Shown: piece by piece, positions 11,274 through 23,632 of the stretch
Position numbering within the stretch: position 1 is the stretch's first letter
Layout of the letters: every line of letters starts with the position of its first letter
Source of the DNA: Allodiplogaster sudhausi
Lineage: Eukaryota > Nematoda > Chromadorea > Rhabditida > Diplogasteridae
Direction: 5' to 3'
Assembly: GCA_945643635.1 (NCBI GenBank)
Contig: CALZFC010000030.1
Location: 1,136,501 to 1,200,500, forward strand
DNA length: 64,000 bases
Position numbers and translations under genes: made by a program
Notes under the pieces: generated by a model
Database searches by the model: none
Told to the model about the DNA's origin: nothing
The model's input: only the letters and a program-made list of their open reading frames with translations

Positions 11274-14200
11274 ATGCTTGCACTTCTCATTTCCACAGTC
11301 GCATTGGTCGCTAACTGTCAGAGTAAAATGTTTTATTCATTAACTTGATACCATTTTATTTATTTATTTTTTTCCCGCCAGTCAAAGGTTTAAAAATAAT
11401 CTCCCGATATTCTAGCAGATCAATGTGAGAGAAGCGGCGCGCGGCCGCGCCATCCAGTCTTTCGCCCTTCCATCGGCGGCAGCCTCGCGCACTGCGCCGC
11501 CGACTTGCTGGCACCGAGCCAAGACACGCCGCCTGACAGCGTGCACCGCATGCGCCCGGCCGATCTCGGTCTCGTCGCTGCGCTCGGCGACTCAATTATG
11601 GTAACGAGATTACGGTGGCGAGATTAATTTTATTTACCAATCCCAAACAGAATAATACATAGACTTAAAGGGGAATGATCACTGATAAAATATTGTGTAA
11701 TTTCCAACCGCGCCGGCCTTTTGCACAACTTCATTTTCACACAGCGGATTTTTGGCGACCAAGTATACATGCGAGAATGAGAGTGCCTACACCCCCGCGG
11801 CAATTCAAACATGCATTAATTTCTTTTCGTGTTCTTTAAGTGAATTAAGCCTCATCACAGGTTGGCGCGTACTCGGAGAACGGGCCGTTTCCGGCGCGTG
11901 ATCCGAGTAAGGATGAACGAAAGGAGTTTCGCAGAATCCTCGATCGATTCGGCGGGGACTTCTTCTACGTCGGCAACTCGTTCGCGATGGGCGGCGATGA
12001 GACGCTCAAGACGCACATCACGCTGCCGAGTTTGGTTTTGTTTGTTTATACTTTTTTGGAGTTTGATTTGTGTAGAATCCGTATATTACATAGTATATAC
12101 ATATGTATTTATATATGTACATATGTACGATACAATAAGTTAGTAAATGCTCATTTCTTGAGTTAATAAATGATAAAGCTTCGCTCTCCTCTTCATCTCC
12201 CTCTCGTTTTCACTCCCTCTGAAAGATAAGCTATCTTTTTGATTCAGACATCCTGAAAAGTCTGAACAGCGACGTCGCCGGCTACTCCGTGGGCCGTGTC
12301 TCGTACGATAAGTCAATACAGCAAACGCGTCTCAACGTTGCGGTTTCTAATTCTCGAATATCCGAATATCGCTAATTGTAAGAATGCTTCTTGCTCTTAC
12401 TTTAATATCAGTTAGAAATATAACTTATGTTTTTTTTTAACATACAATTGTCTTGTAAACAAGCAGCCCACGGTATTTGGTTTTGAAAAAATATTTTTAA
12501 AAAAATCATCCTATTTATTCTCGAGGTTGGCGGCCGCCTGAGTAGCGATCTTCCGCGTCAGACTGTTGAGCTTCTTGAGCGTCTTCAACTATATCCGGTA
12601 TGGATTTTCATGCATTTATTCAAACTCCAATGGATTTGAATGACTTTTTTTTTATATAACTTTTTTTATCACAATTTATTTTTAACTCTTTAATTTGTGC
12701 AGAACAGCAAAGAGCAATGGAAGCTGGTGCACATCTTCATTGGCACCAACGACTTTTTCGGCCCGTGCAACATGAAGAAGCCGGTTTGTTTGCTTTTACA
12801 ATAATTTATTTATTACACCATTAAAGAACGTGGATTCACCCACACATGATATTCGTAATAAAACCGGGAAACATGAGACATCGTCGTTGCATTTGGATAG
12901 AGAGTGAGACGATAATTAATCTGCTTAAAAAAATGGGTCACTGTAGTGAGTATACTCTGATTCGTAATTATAAGAAACTAGGGTTTCTTCTCTTATTTCG
13001 TGAAAATGTTTTCCATAATTTATTATAATAATAAAATAAAATAAAACTTAGATGACGACAACGCCCAGCCAATACAAGGCGTACGTGCGAGAGTCGTTGG
13101 AAATGATGGCTAGGCTCGTGAAGCGCACCATCGTCTCCATCATCCCGATGTGGAACTCCAATCTCACCATGCTCGCCAGTGACGTCATCTATGGGTCAGA
13201 GCTATGATTCATCTCTTATTCCTTTTGTTTGTTTGTTTTTTTTTTTAAATATTTTACCTTGTATTTGCTTCTTGTTTTTTTGTTTGAGAAATCCTCCATT
13301 TCCTGCAAAATCCGCGAGAAATTCCATCAACATTGAAAGTTATTAAACATTTAAGAAAACCTCACTCTTTGACTTTCTGCTTTTTCTAGATGAGCATACA
13401 CACAGAGACGATTGTCCTGAGAGGTCAAGACAATTGCGTCAAGACAACATTTGTCTAAGACAATTGTCCTTTTTTGTTCTTCTGTTTACTATTTCTCTAT
13501 CCATCATTGCAGCGGCCGTCCGCGATGCCCGCCCGGCTACGCATCCGCTGGCCAGGAACTTATTGATGGCTATCGTAAAGTGGTCGATGAGCTCGTGGCC
13601 GAGCGCGAGTTTGAATCGGACGATTTTACTGTTGTCGTTCAGCACATCTTTGATGATCTCTACACACCGCTCCGTGATGTTCGAATCGGCTTTTTGTGCA
13701 AAGGATTTTATATGAAAAAAATTTTTTTTATTTAAAAAAAATTTGTCAATTAGCTGCTTTTTAAAATCCATTAAAAAAACAAGGATAATTCAGAGCAACG
13801 GCTACTTTGTCGACTTCTTGGCCGACGACTTCTTTCATTTGCATCTTAGCAAATTTGGCAACAAGTGAGATGGCAGCTTGATTATCTTTCACTTATTCCT
13901 TTACCCACTCTCGTTCTGTATCTCTCTCTATCACCCTCTCTCTACCTTTTCACTCTCTCTCTCTCTCTCTTTCTCTTTCATCCTCTCTCTCTCCAGTCTC
14001 GTGGCCAAGAATCTTTGGCGTGCACTGCTCTCGCCGGTCGGTAGTGCAGGAAAGCGCGCGACGAATGAGCAGTTGATCGACACCTCAGAAGATCTCGCAT
14101 GCCCGGATCCGGTCAGATTTCTATTTTATATAGTTTTATAGATGAAATTATATTCTTTAAATGAATTTGCTTAAAACACTTATTAATCCTTTTTTAAGAA

Positions 14201-14383
14201 TGATTTAATTATTTGCATAAATGACATATTATGATCTTTTTACATAGACACTTAAATTCCATCAAACCTGCAACCGTGAAATTTCTCCTTTTCCAGGAAT
14301 GCCCATTCATTAGAACCTCCGTGAACAGCGTGAATTGCGGTGAGTCACCCGAGAAGTCGGCGCAATCCCAAGAAGTCAACTAA
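11274..14383 (+). CDS. Secreted GDSL-type phospholipase B-like lipase (copy 1)
   Basis: Predicted lipid hydrolase of the phospholipase B1 / GDSL family. Eleven exons, approximately 11274-11322, 11419-11600, 11861-12029, 12248-12342, 12526-12597, 12703-12783, 13053-13194, 13512-13676, 13795-13866, 13996-14113 and 14297-14383. Exon 1 encodes a short signal peptide (MLALLISTVALVANCQ). Block I is LGDSI (nucleophile Ser), block III is IFIGTNDFFGPC, and block V lies around DDFFHLHLSKFGNK with the Asp-x-x-His pair. Other conserved parts are YVGNSFAMGGDETLKTHITL and LVAKNLWRALLSPVGSAGKR. The C-terminal CPFIRTSVNSVNC is followed by a copy-specific polar tail. It has an extra intron inside LNVA|VGGR compared with copies 2 and 3. 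It lacks their transmembrane exon, so it is probably secreted. No lesions seen. Confidence 0.85.
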
Positions 14384-14841
14384 ATAAAATACATAATTAA
14401 AACCAATGTTATGCGTAACATGGAAAGTGCAATTAATTTAATAAATTCGTACTGTCTTTATTCTTTAATCGCAGCCGAATCCGTAAGTGTATACATTTTA
14501 GTTTGATAAAGAAAAATAAAATCGATCAACTCAATCATGTTGAACTTTTTGTTTTATTGTTTAAGCAAATGAATGAATATAACACCATGATAGCTTGATT
14601 TTAAATACTTTACAAGTGTATGATGGTTGGCAAACCATTCACCAGAAGAAAATAACAAAATGAACCTTAAGGTTGTCGTAAGAATACACTTGTCAACTGC
14701 GACTAATAACTTTCACATTATTACTTTAATTTTTTAGACAACACTCATGAAAGAAATTGAACATTTTGTTAAGGTATAGTTTTAATTGTTGCTGCAACCA
14801 TCCTTGCTTTCAGACAGCGTTTACAGTTAGTGAGCGAATCA

Positions 14842-14888
<47 letters not shown>

Positions 14889-15123
14889 TCCTCTATACAT
14901 CTCACAAGTGTTCGCTCTCTCCCTTCGTTCTCTCTCTCTCGCTCACTCGCTCTATCTCTTTCTCTCTCTTACTTGCTCTCTCTCTCTTTCTTTCTCCTTG
15001 TCACTATGTCTTCTCTTCTCTCATTTCCTTTTCGCCTCTCTCCTATGATACCATCGATTTCAACATTGTGCCTGTCTCGGTTGCCATGCGATGGGGAAAG
15101 AGCTTGGAGGGCGAGAGAAACTC

Positions 15124-15169
<46 letters not shown>

Positions 15170-15839
15170 TACGCCGAGAGAGAGAGAGAGAGAGAGGTAG
15201 GCGAGATAGTGCTTGATAAAGAGAGAGAGAGATACGAAGAGAGAGAACGACAGAGATTGAGTCGTATGTAGGAGAGTGCAAGAAAGAGAACAGCCGGTGA
15301 ATAAATACAAAAAAAAACCTTGGGCAAGTTCTGTGATACAGCACATTGTAGATTGATGGTGTGACCTATTTTGAGAGATGGGGAGAGGGAGAGAGACAGA
15401 GAGAGAGAGAGACAGACAGAATAAGAGGGAGAGAGAATGCGGTAGAGAGAGAGACTATGTAATGAGAGAGAACGGAAACATGCTTATATATTCAATCAAA
15501 CAAAATGTTTATGAGTGAGAAGTTGAAAAGTTTGGCTTGATAATCATTGCTCACATTCTATACTTTCTCGGTTTTCTTCCTTTTCTATGTTTGTAACAAT
15601 GAAATAATTCTCCAAACTTTTTTCCACAGACTTTTTTGTCAAAATTGATTTCCTTTTCATTGCCCGCCTCGCCAATTCTGTTTGAATGATTCATATGTTT
15701 TGTTTCTTTCTTCCTTCATTCTCCCCATCTTCTCGGGCATTAGATGCCTCATTCCTCTACGTTGTCATCATTTTCAGCTCTCGTTCAGAAGGAACTTGTA
15801 TTTAAAAAAAATAAAATGTTATATTCACGCTATCGGACA
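14384..15839. other. Intergenic stretch dominated by (CT)n and (GA)n tracts
   Basis: Two opposed simple-sequence blocks, (CT)n at 14843-15000 and (GA)n at 15115-15290 plus 15375-15465, could fold on each other. The long open frames here are artefacts of the dinucleotide runs. No gene seen. Confidence 0.5.
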
Positions 15840-16283
15840 TCGATTGTGAAATTTAGATAGTACCTTCGGATGGTTTATTTGTTTATGCCTCTCTCTTTCT
15901 CATTCTGTCTATGTAGATTGCTCCTTCTCCTTCTCTCTATCTCAACGATTTGACTCTGTTCCTGTATTCCCCTTATCCCTTTCATTCTCTCTCTGTCACT
16001 CTCATTCTCTCTCCCTCCCTCTCTCTTTCTCTCTTTCTCTCTCCTATCTCTCACTCTCACTCCGCATCGGGCTTATGTTAGCCGCTTATGGTTAGGCCCT
16101 CCTAAAAGGAGCCCCGTTTGAATGCCCCGAAACACTATGCTAAACGGAGTTACTGCTGTTGTTCATTACGTGCAAAAGGTTAAAAAAATTCCAAATTAAT
16201 TTTCCGGATTTGTCACGTACTCATTCCGCACCTTTTTTTACTTGTTTTTGTCACAATTTTGACTCAGAACAATTCCATAGCAG
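15840..16283 (+). promoter_or_regulatory. 5' flank of PLB copy 2, duplicated in front of copy 3
   Basis: The block shares long matches with 19940-20330: AGATTGCTCCTTCTCCTTCT, CTCAACGATTTGACTCTGTT, CGTTTGAATGCCCCGAAACA and GTTGTTCATTACGT. This shows that the tandem unit (~4.05 kb) includes the promoter region. No clear TATA box. Confidence 0.5.
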
Positions 16284-16694
16284 ATGAAGAACAACAGCAT
16301 GTACCACTCGCTGAGCACCAAGGCCAAATATGAGGACGATGAGCAGCCGATTTATGGGAACGATACGTTGGTTTCTTGAAATTACTTTGCTGCTTCCATT
16401 CTTTAAAGGAGGGCGAGCACCGAAAAATATTTAATGCAGGTTCGAATTGCCGCGTCTGCCCTGTGATTTTTTGAATTTTGAATTCTCGCGTTTTTGCGTG
16501 AGCAAAAGCTCGCAAAGCATGTGATCTAGAGATACTACGCGAGAGTTTCATGCTCCTTTATAGTGCCCTTGGTTTTCTTTTTGTCCACTTCAGAGTTAAT
16601 CATCTTTAATCATTCTATCTTTTCACCTACTTTCTTAACTCTCTGTCCTTCTCTCTCTCCCGCTCTCATTTTCACTGCCTCACCTTCTCTCTCG

Positions 16695-16727
<33 letters not shown>

Positions 16728-19562
16728 CCTCTTTTTCTCACCTCTCTTTAGTCCCTGGCGTCCCTCGCCGCCGGCTGCTCGGTATCAGTCGGGCTCTCCG
16801 TTCCGACTCTTCTCCAAGCTGGCCTTGGTCATCGTCCTCGCCACTCTCGTACTCGCTGGCATCGTGTTCGTCTACCAATTCTGGGATGAAGGTCGGGACA
16901 AATGTTAAAAAAAAGATAATTAGTTAAGATAATTAGGTAAATATTACCAGTTGCAACCAGTATATAAAACATGTGCAATACATATGTACAATCAGATTTT
17001 CTCACTAATTGCGGTATTTCAAGAAAGTATCAAGTATGTGCGAGAAATGTTCTCGCAACAAGGATCTTAGGAAATTGCCAGTAACCAGTTGCACAAAGCT
17101 ACAGTACTCATTGATGAGCTATTTCGTGTTAGGAGTTAGCGACTTTAATGCTTCTTTAAATGTTTCAGAGATTCCACCAAAGCCGGCCTTCCGTCCATCG
17201 ATTGGCGGTCGTCTCGATCACTGCTCTGCGGATCTCCTTTCGCCGAGCCCGACGCCGCCTGACAGCGTGCACCGCGTTCGCCCCGCCGACATTGGTCTCA
17301 TCGCGGCGTTCGGCGACTCGATTACGGTAGGTTTGGGCAGGTAGCTATAATAACTGTGTCGTGACGATATCTAATTTTGTTTTTAATCTTTTTTTTTCTA
17401 CTCTTCCGTTTTAGGTGGGCGCATGGTCCGCGAATGGCCCGCCGCCAAAGAAGAGAGGAGAAGTGGATGACAACCTCGCCGGCTCCGAATTCCTCGAAAT
17501 GTACGGCAACAACCCCTACTATGTTGGCAACTCTTTCGATCAGGGCGGTGATGAGAGTCTCGCGACGCATATCACCATTCCCAGTATTAATACATTTTCA
17601 ATATTTAATTTAAATTCTAAATTAATTTTATACATTTGTGACAGAAATCCCAGAAGAGGAAGAAACTAGCACAACCCTGGTCTCTAATTCTCAATCTCTT
17701 TTTCTTTCTGTTCATCAATCTCGCATTTTATAGTTAGTTTTTCCCCGCTCTCATGTTTAGACATTCTGCGCAGTCTGAACGGCAGCCGCCTCGCGGGCTT
17801 CTCCACCGGAATCGGAACGGAACTCGAGCACACGAAGCTCAACGTCGCTGTTGGCGGCCGCCGCAGCGACGATTTTCCGCGGCAAGCGGAGGATTTGATC
17901 AACCGACTCGAACAGTACCCGGTTTGGTGTCTAGATAGAATAGTTTATTTGTTATTGTTTGTTTTCGCTTCTAAACACTGGTGCCTAATGTCCCCCATAA
18001 ATGGTTTTAGCATTCCTGCAGGTGAGCCAGAAGCAGTGGAAACTGGTGCACATGTTCATCGGCACCAACGACATCATGGGCGAGTGCGGCGGTATTCTTG
18101 TGCGTTCGTTCACTCTTGATTGCGCTGGCGCATGTAGAAGTTGTAGAGCTGATTTCAGAACTTGCTTGTAAAGCTTCTTAAACTTACAGTAATCGACTCC
18201 GATGTATACAGATATGTACATATGTTTGTATGTATACTGCTTTAAGAACAACAATTCTTTCTAACTAATTGCAAGATGTTCCTAATTGGCAATTTATCGC
18301 ATAATTAGTTATTTAAAATACAAATTTAAGTAGGACGTCATCGGTAGTTTTTTTGGTGTGCACTCTTTGGCCCTGATTTCTCGTTTCCAGAACGCCACGA
18401 CGCCCACCATGTACAAGAGCTATGTGCGCGAGGCTCTTCGGATGATGGCGAGCAAAATGCCTCGAACCATCGTCTCCGTCATCCAGATCTGGAACATGAA
18501 TCTCACGATGTTCTCCGCCGAGCAGCTGTATCGGTAAGCAATTTCAAATCTTTCGTGCAGGTTTAATTAAATTTCTTTATTTTGTTGAATTTATAGAGTT
18601 TCTTTATGTCTATCTTCGTATTAAAAAAACATTATTTAAATCCATAAAGCCTAATAAAACTTACTCTTTTCTCATTCAGCGTGCCAAGCCATTGCCCCGG
18701 CTTCGCGCCCGTCGGCCAAGGATACGTCGATGGATATCGACGGGTTTTGGACGAGATCGAAAACGAGCGGGAATTCGAATCGGAGAACTTTACCGTAGTC
18801 GCCCAGCACATCTTTGACGATCTCTACGAGCCACTGCGAACGGTTAGGATTTGATATTTTTTCCCACTAATAGTTCTTGAGATTCGGGTGAATAAGATAA
18901 AAAAGTTATATTTCAGAAAGAAGGCTACCTCGTCGACTTCCTGGCTCAAGATATCTTCCATCTCAGCAAGTTTGGCAACAAGTCAGTCATAATATCTATA
19001 TATTTTTTTTTAATCATGTGGACCCATGATAGCGTCTCTTTTTTCCCGATCAACTTTCCTCTCAAACCATTTAAATCTTTTTCACTTCTCTTTCTACCTC
19101 TCCCCCTCTGTCTCTCTTCTTGCTCTTCCCTCTCTCTCTCTCTCTCTCTCTCTTGCTCTCTCTCCCTTTCTCCTCTTTCACCCCCTCTCTCTCTCTACTT
19201 CCTCTCGCTCTCTCTCTCTTTCACCCTCTCTCTCTTTCACCCTCCCTCTCTCCTCCAGTCTCGTGGCGAAGAATCTCTGGCGTGCCCTTCTCTCGCCAGT
19301 TGGGAGTGCGGGAAAGCGCGCGACGAACGACCAATTCGTTGACACCGCGGAGGAGCTCGAGTGTCCCGATAAGGTTATTTTTGATAATGTATGATTAAAA
19401 TAAAGAAAACGAGTATTAAAACCGATTAAATTCCGAGTTTTCTATTATTTTCTGTTTACATTATTTTACATATATTCAAACAGCAAAAGGAAACAAATAA
19501 ATTTGTTCCAGGATTGCCCGTTCATTCGCACGGCAGCGAACAGCGAGGCTTGCAGCTTATAA
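16284..19562 (+). CDS. Membrane-anchored phospholipase B-like lipase (copy 2)
   Basis: GDSL-family phospholipase B1-like enzyme. Eleven exons were traced with consistent phase. Exon 1 (16284-16372) encodes a polar cytosolic start (MKNNSMYHSLSTKAKYEDDE). Exon 2 (from 16753) carries FRLFSKLALVIVLATLVLAG, a single uncleaved anchor, so the catalytic part should face outside. Block I is FGDSIT (exon 3, from 17169). Then come YVGNSFDQGGDESLATH, block III MFIGTNDIMGEC (exon 6) and AQHIFDDLYEPLR. Block V is DIFHLSKFGNK with the catalytic Asp-x-x-His. It continues with LVAKNLWRALLSPVGSAGKR and ends CPFIRTAANSEACSL. Cysteines near both ends of the catalytic domain may pair. No stop or frameshift seen. 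The intron before the SLVAKN exon has a long (CT)n tract abutting the acceptor. Confidence 0.85.
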
Positions 19563-20330
19563 GAAATCCAAATATAAAATTTCAATATCTTTTCTTTTCT
19601 ATCGGGTAATTTATATTTTGTTCCCAATCATGACTTCAACATGTAGATTGTAAGTCATCATTTTATTTATTAAGCCAAATCGACATGAAACTCTTGTTGC
19701 TCTCGTTTTCGCCAAAAAGTGTTTTCCTATGCTTCACGATTGTTCACTGTGCATACACAAATGTCTAGCGCTGATAGTTAACTCTCCGTTTGTTTTTTTT
19801 AGTGAAGATAAAAAAGTTTTTTACACAAATGCAAAAATTTACAGTTGCAAACAAAAATAAAACACAAAAATTTCTGCTCTGTCATAATTTTTTACTCTCG
19901 CAGAAAATTTTCTATATTTGCAATAGTAGATCGATTATTAAATATAGTGCCTTCAGATGGTTTATTTGTTCTCTCTCTCTCTATTTAGATTGCTCCTTCT
20001 CCTTCTCTCTATCTCAACGATTTGACTCTGTTCCTGTATTCCCCTTATCATCTCTTTCTCTCTCTCGCTCTCTTTCTCTCACCTATCTCTCACTCTCGCT
20101 CCGCATCGGGCTTAGCTGCTTAGGCAGCCGTTTCACACCCCTCCCAAAAAGATCCCCGTTTGAATGCCCCGAAACGCTATGCTAAACGGAGTTGCAGCTG
20201 TTGTTCATTACGTACAAGAGGTAAAAAAAATATCAAATTAATTTTACAGATGTGACACGTAATCATTCCGTACTTTTTTTGTTAACTTGTTTTTTTGTTA
20301 CAATTTTGTCTCCGAACAATTCCGTAACAG

Positions 20331-23300
20331 ATAAAGAACAACAAGTACCACCCGCTGAGCGCTAAGGACAATTACGAAGACGATGAGCAGACGAATTATG
20401 GGAACGACACGTTGGTTTCTTGAAATTATTTTGCTGCTTACATCTTTAAAAGAACAAAAAAACTCGAGCTTGAATTCGCGCCTTTTTGCCTGAACATATG
20501 GGTTGAGTGAGCATGTTATCTAGAGAAATGTTGCTGCAATAATCAGGAAAATTGAAACAGATTACGCGAGATTTTTATGATCCTTTATAGTGCCCAAAGT
20601 ATTTTATATTTCGTCCTCACGTTAAAGCTAATCATCTTTAATCATTTTTCTTTTCATCTACTTCCTTAACTCACTCTCTCTCCCTCTAACATTCTCCCTT
20701 CCTCCCAATCTCTCTGTCTCCTCTCTCTCTCTCTATCTCTCTTCCTCAATCCTCTCTTTCTCTCTCCTCGTTAGCCCCTGGCGTCATTCACTGCCGGCCG
20801 CTCGATATCAGTCGGGCTCTCCGTTCCGGCTCTTCTCCAAGCTTGCCTTGGCCATCGTCCTCGCCACACTCGTACTCGCTGGCATCGTGTTCATCTACCA
20901 ATTCAGCGATGAAGGTTGGAAGTTCCAAATTTGACAAATACTGATATAAAAAAAAAAATTATTAGACAAATAGTTGAAACCGCTTAGTCATATAGTACAA
21001 GATATAGATGTCCAGTCAGCCGCGCACTCAATCTGTCTAAAGTTTTAAACATTTTTGTGTCACTAATTGTGACAATCTAAAGAATGTAATAATGTATGCA
21101 TTGTTATCTTAAAATGCTTCATTTTTCAGAAATTCCACCCAAGCCCGCCTTCCGTCCATCGATCGGCGGCCGCCTCGACCACTGCTCTGCGGCTCTTCTT
21201 GCGCCGAGCCCGACGCCGCCTGACAGCGTGCACCGCGTGCGCCGACATTGGTCTCATCGCGGCGTTGGGCGACTCCATTACGGTAGGTTTGGGAAGGTTG
21301 ATGGGCAATTGCACCGAGATGATATCTACATATATGTCTTTTTAATCAAAGTAATTTCTACTCTTCTATTAATATGCACAAAACTCAACCGTATTTGAAC
21401 AGGCAAAAAGGCGCGCGAATTCAAAATTGAGTTTTTGGCTTCTTTAAGGTAGGCGCATTGTCGGCGAATGGCCCGCCGCGGAAGAAGATGGAAGACTTGG
21501 GCGACAGCCTCCACGGCGTGAAGCTCTTCATCGAAATGTACGGCACCAGCCCCTTCTATGTCGGCAACTCCTTCGATCAGGGCGGCGATGAGAGTCTCGC
21601 GACGCATGTCACAATTCCGAGTATGAGAGCACTTTCAATTTGATATAAATTTTAAATTAATTTTGTGATAAAAAATTTGCTTTTATGACTTTTGCTGGAA
21701 CAAAAAAAACACAACTCTGGCCTCCAATTCTCCCCCCCCCCTCCCTCTCAACTTTAGACATTCTACGCAGTCTGAACGGCAGCGGCATCGCCGGCTTCTC
21801 CACTGGAATCGGCCCGGAACTCGAGCACACGAAGCTCAACGTCGTTGTCGGCGGCCGCCGCAGCTACGATTTCCTGCGCCAAGAAGAGGATCTGATCAAG
21901 CGACTCGAGCAGTATCCGGTTAAGACTCTGTGTTCTTTTATTTTCTAAACGTTGCCGCCGTTAAAAAAAGTCTTTTTTTTAAGGTGAGGCGAGGAGTAAG
22001 TTTTCTGTTTCTCTCAAAATTCTCTTAGCCCGCCTCACTATCAGTCGCGGAAGCGCCTAGGTGGAGGTCCATCCTGCAGGGGGGTAGAGTCGTTGGTTAT
22101 CCCTCGAGCAGAGCGAAGACTCTCCCCCAACATTCTCTCTCTCTCGCTTTTCTGCCAACCTGCCGGAATGATCCTCTTCCCAGGTGCTTCTGCGACTCTC
22201 AGCGAGGCAGGCTTGGACAATAAATATGTATGTGTGTACATATGTATGTACATCCCCTCACCTCACCCCGAAAATCGAAGACTTTACACTAATTGTAAGA
22301 CGATTGATGCCTACTGACCTGCCTACCGACCCCATAAATGGCTTTTCGCCATCCTGCAGGAGAGCCAGAAGCAGTGGAAACTGGTGCACATGTTCATCGG
22401 CACCAACGACATCATGGGCGAGTGCATCTGGAGAAAGGTGCGTTTGCTCCCTCTGTAGAGCTTGTAGAGCGGCTGGTAGACCTAGTGAAGCTGCTTAAAC
22501 TTAGAGTAATCGGCTTCGTTTTAAAGGAGGTATCCGGGAATAATTAACCAATGTTTTGTTATTTGTGGATAAGTTCATCTTGGCGCAAAACATATATCCA
22601 GAAAGTTTGAGCGATTTTCTGTCATTACATTCTGAGCAATAGAAACGCGAAAACTGGCGGGTAGAGAATTAGCTACGGTAGGTCAGAACCGCCCTCCTTT
22701 TTCACGTGCTCTCTCGACCGAGCGGCAGGCAACTTTTGAGCGCGCGCATTCAAAGTGGTTCTCTTGCGCTACTGTAGAATTATTCGCCGGACACTTCCTT
22801 TAATGAAAAAATTAATTTATAACGAATCTAGTTACATCTATACATACATACATATACATGAATGTTTTAGACATGCATGCACACACAGAGTTCCAAGCAG
22901 CAGCATCGGTTCAATTTGCCACAAATGGCCGTAAACTAGAAGTATTCTTTAGATACCGTACACTCCGCGTTCTTAACAAAAACGCTACCGCAACGCGAGC
23001 GAGGAAACGTGCCACTAGGTCCGTAGATTAGTAAGAATCAACGGAATATGTCCGTAGATTTGTAAAACATCAGATGCTAAAACTACTGGGGACAAAAATG
23101 CTGCGAACGTATTTCACGTTTGTTCCGCAAGGATTCAATGTTTGTACATGTGTACATACAAATATGTACATATATTGCTTTAAGAACAACTATTCTTTCC
23201 AACAAAAATTTTCCTTACTGACAATTTGTCACATCCTTAGTTCGCTATAATAAAAAAATTGTCTGTTACGTCATCGGCATCTTTTTTAGTCAACACACTT

Positions 23301-23632
23301 TGATTTGCAGAAAGCCACGACGGCCACGATGTACAAGAACTACTTGCGAGAGGCTCTTCGGATGATGGCGAGCAAAATGCCTCGAACCATCGTCTCCATC
23401 GTCCAGATCTGGAGGAAAGCGCGCGACGAACGACCAATTCGTAGACACCGCGGAGGAGCTCGAGTGTCCTGATAAGGTTATTTTTGATAATGTATGATTA
23501 AAATAAAGTAAATGAATATTGCAACAGATGAAAATGGCATATTATATATTTTGCTTTGTTTTATAAATTTTGTCCAGGATTGCCCGTTCATTCGCACAGC
23601 AGCGAACAGCGAGGATTGCAGCCTAAAAGAAA
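20331..23632 (+). pseudogene. Broken phospholipase B-like copy 3
   Basis: A tandem duplicate of copy 2, including promoter and introns, with several independent lesions. The ATG of exon 1 is ATA (20331). In exon 3 a 5-bp loss near 21240 shifts the frame just before the GDSI block. Exon 7 (from 23311) runs straight from MPRTIVSIVQIW into KRATNDQFVDTAEELECP of the tenth exon at about 23412. This deletes exons 8-9 and part of 10, including the Asp-x-x-His catalytic pair. The final stop is changed (CTAAAA instead of TTATAA). The anchor exon (FRLFSKLALAIVLATLVLAG) and several middle exons are still intact, so decay looks recent. It is unlikely to make an active enzyme. Confidence 0.85.

Noticed and set aside
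14830..15346. Overlapping open frames of poly Leu-Ser and Arg-Glu on both strands
   Set aside because: Translated (CT)n/(GA)n microsatellite without flanking unique coding sequence.
20331..21300. Treating PLB copy 3 as starting at a downstream ATG
   Set aside because: It would still carry the frameshift before the GDSI block and lack the Asp-x-x-His exons, so no start choice rescues it.
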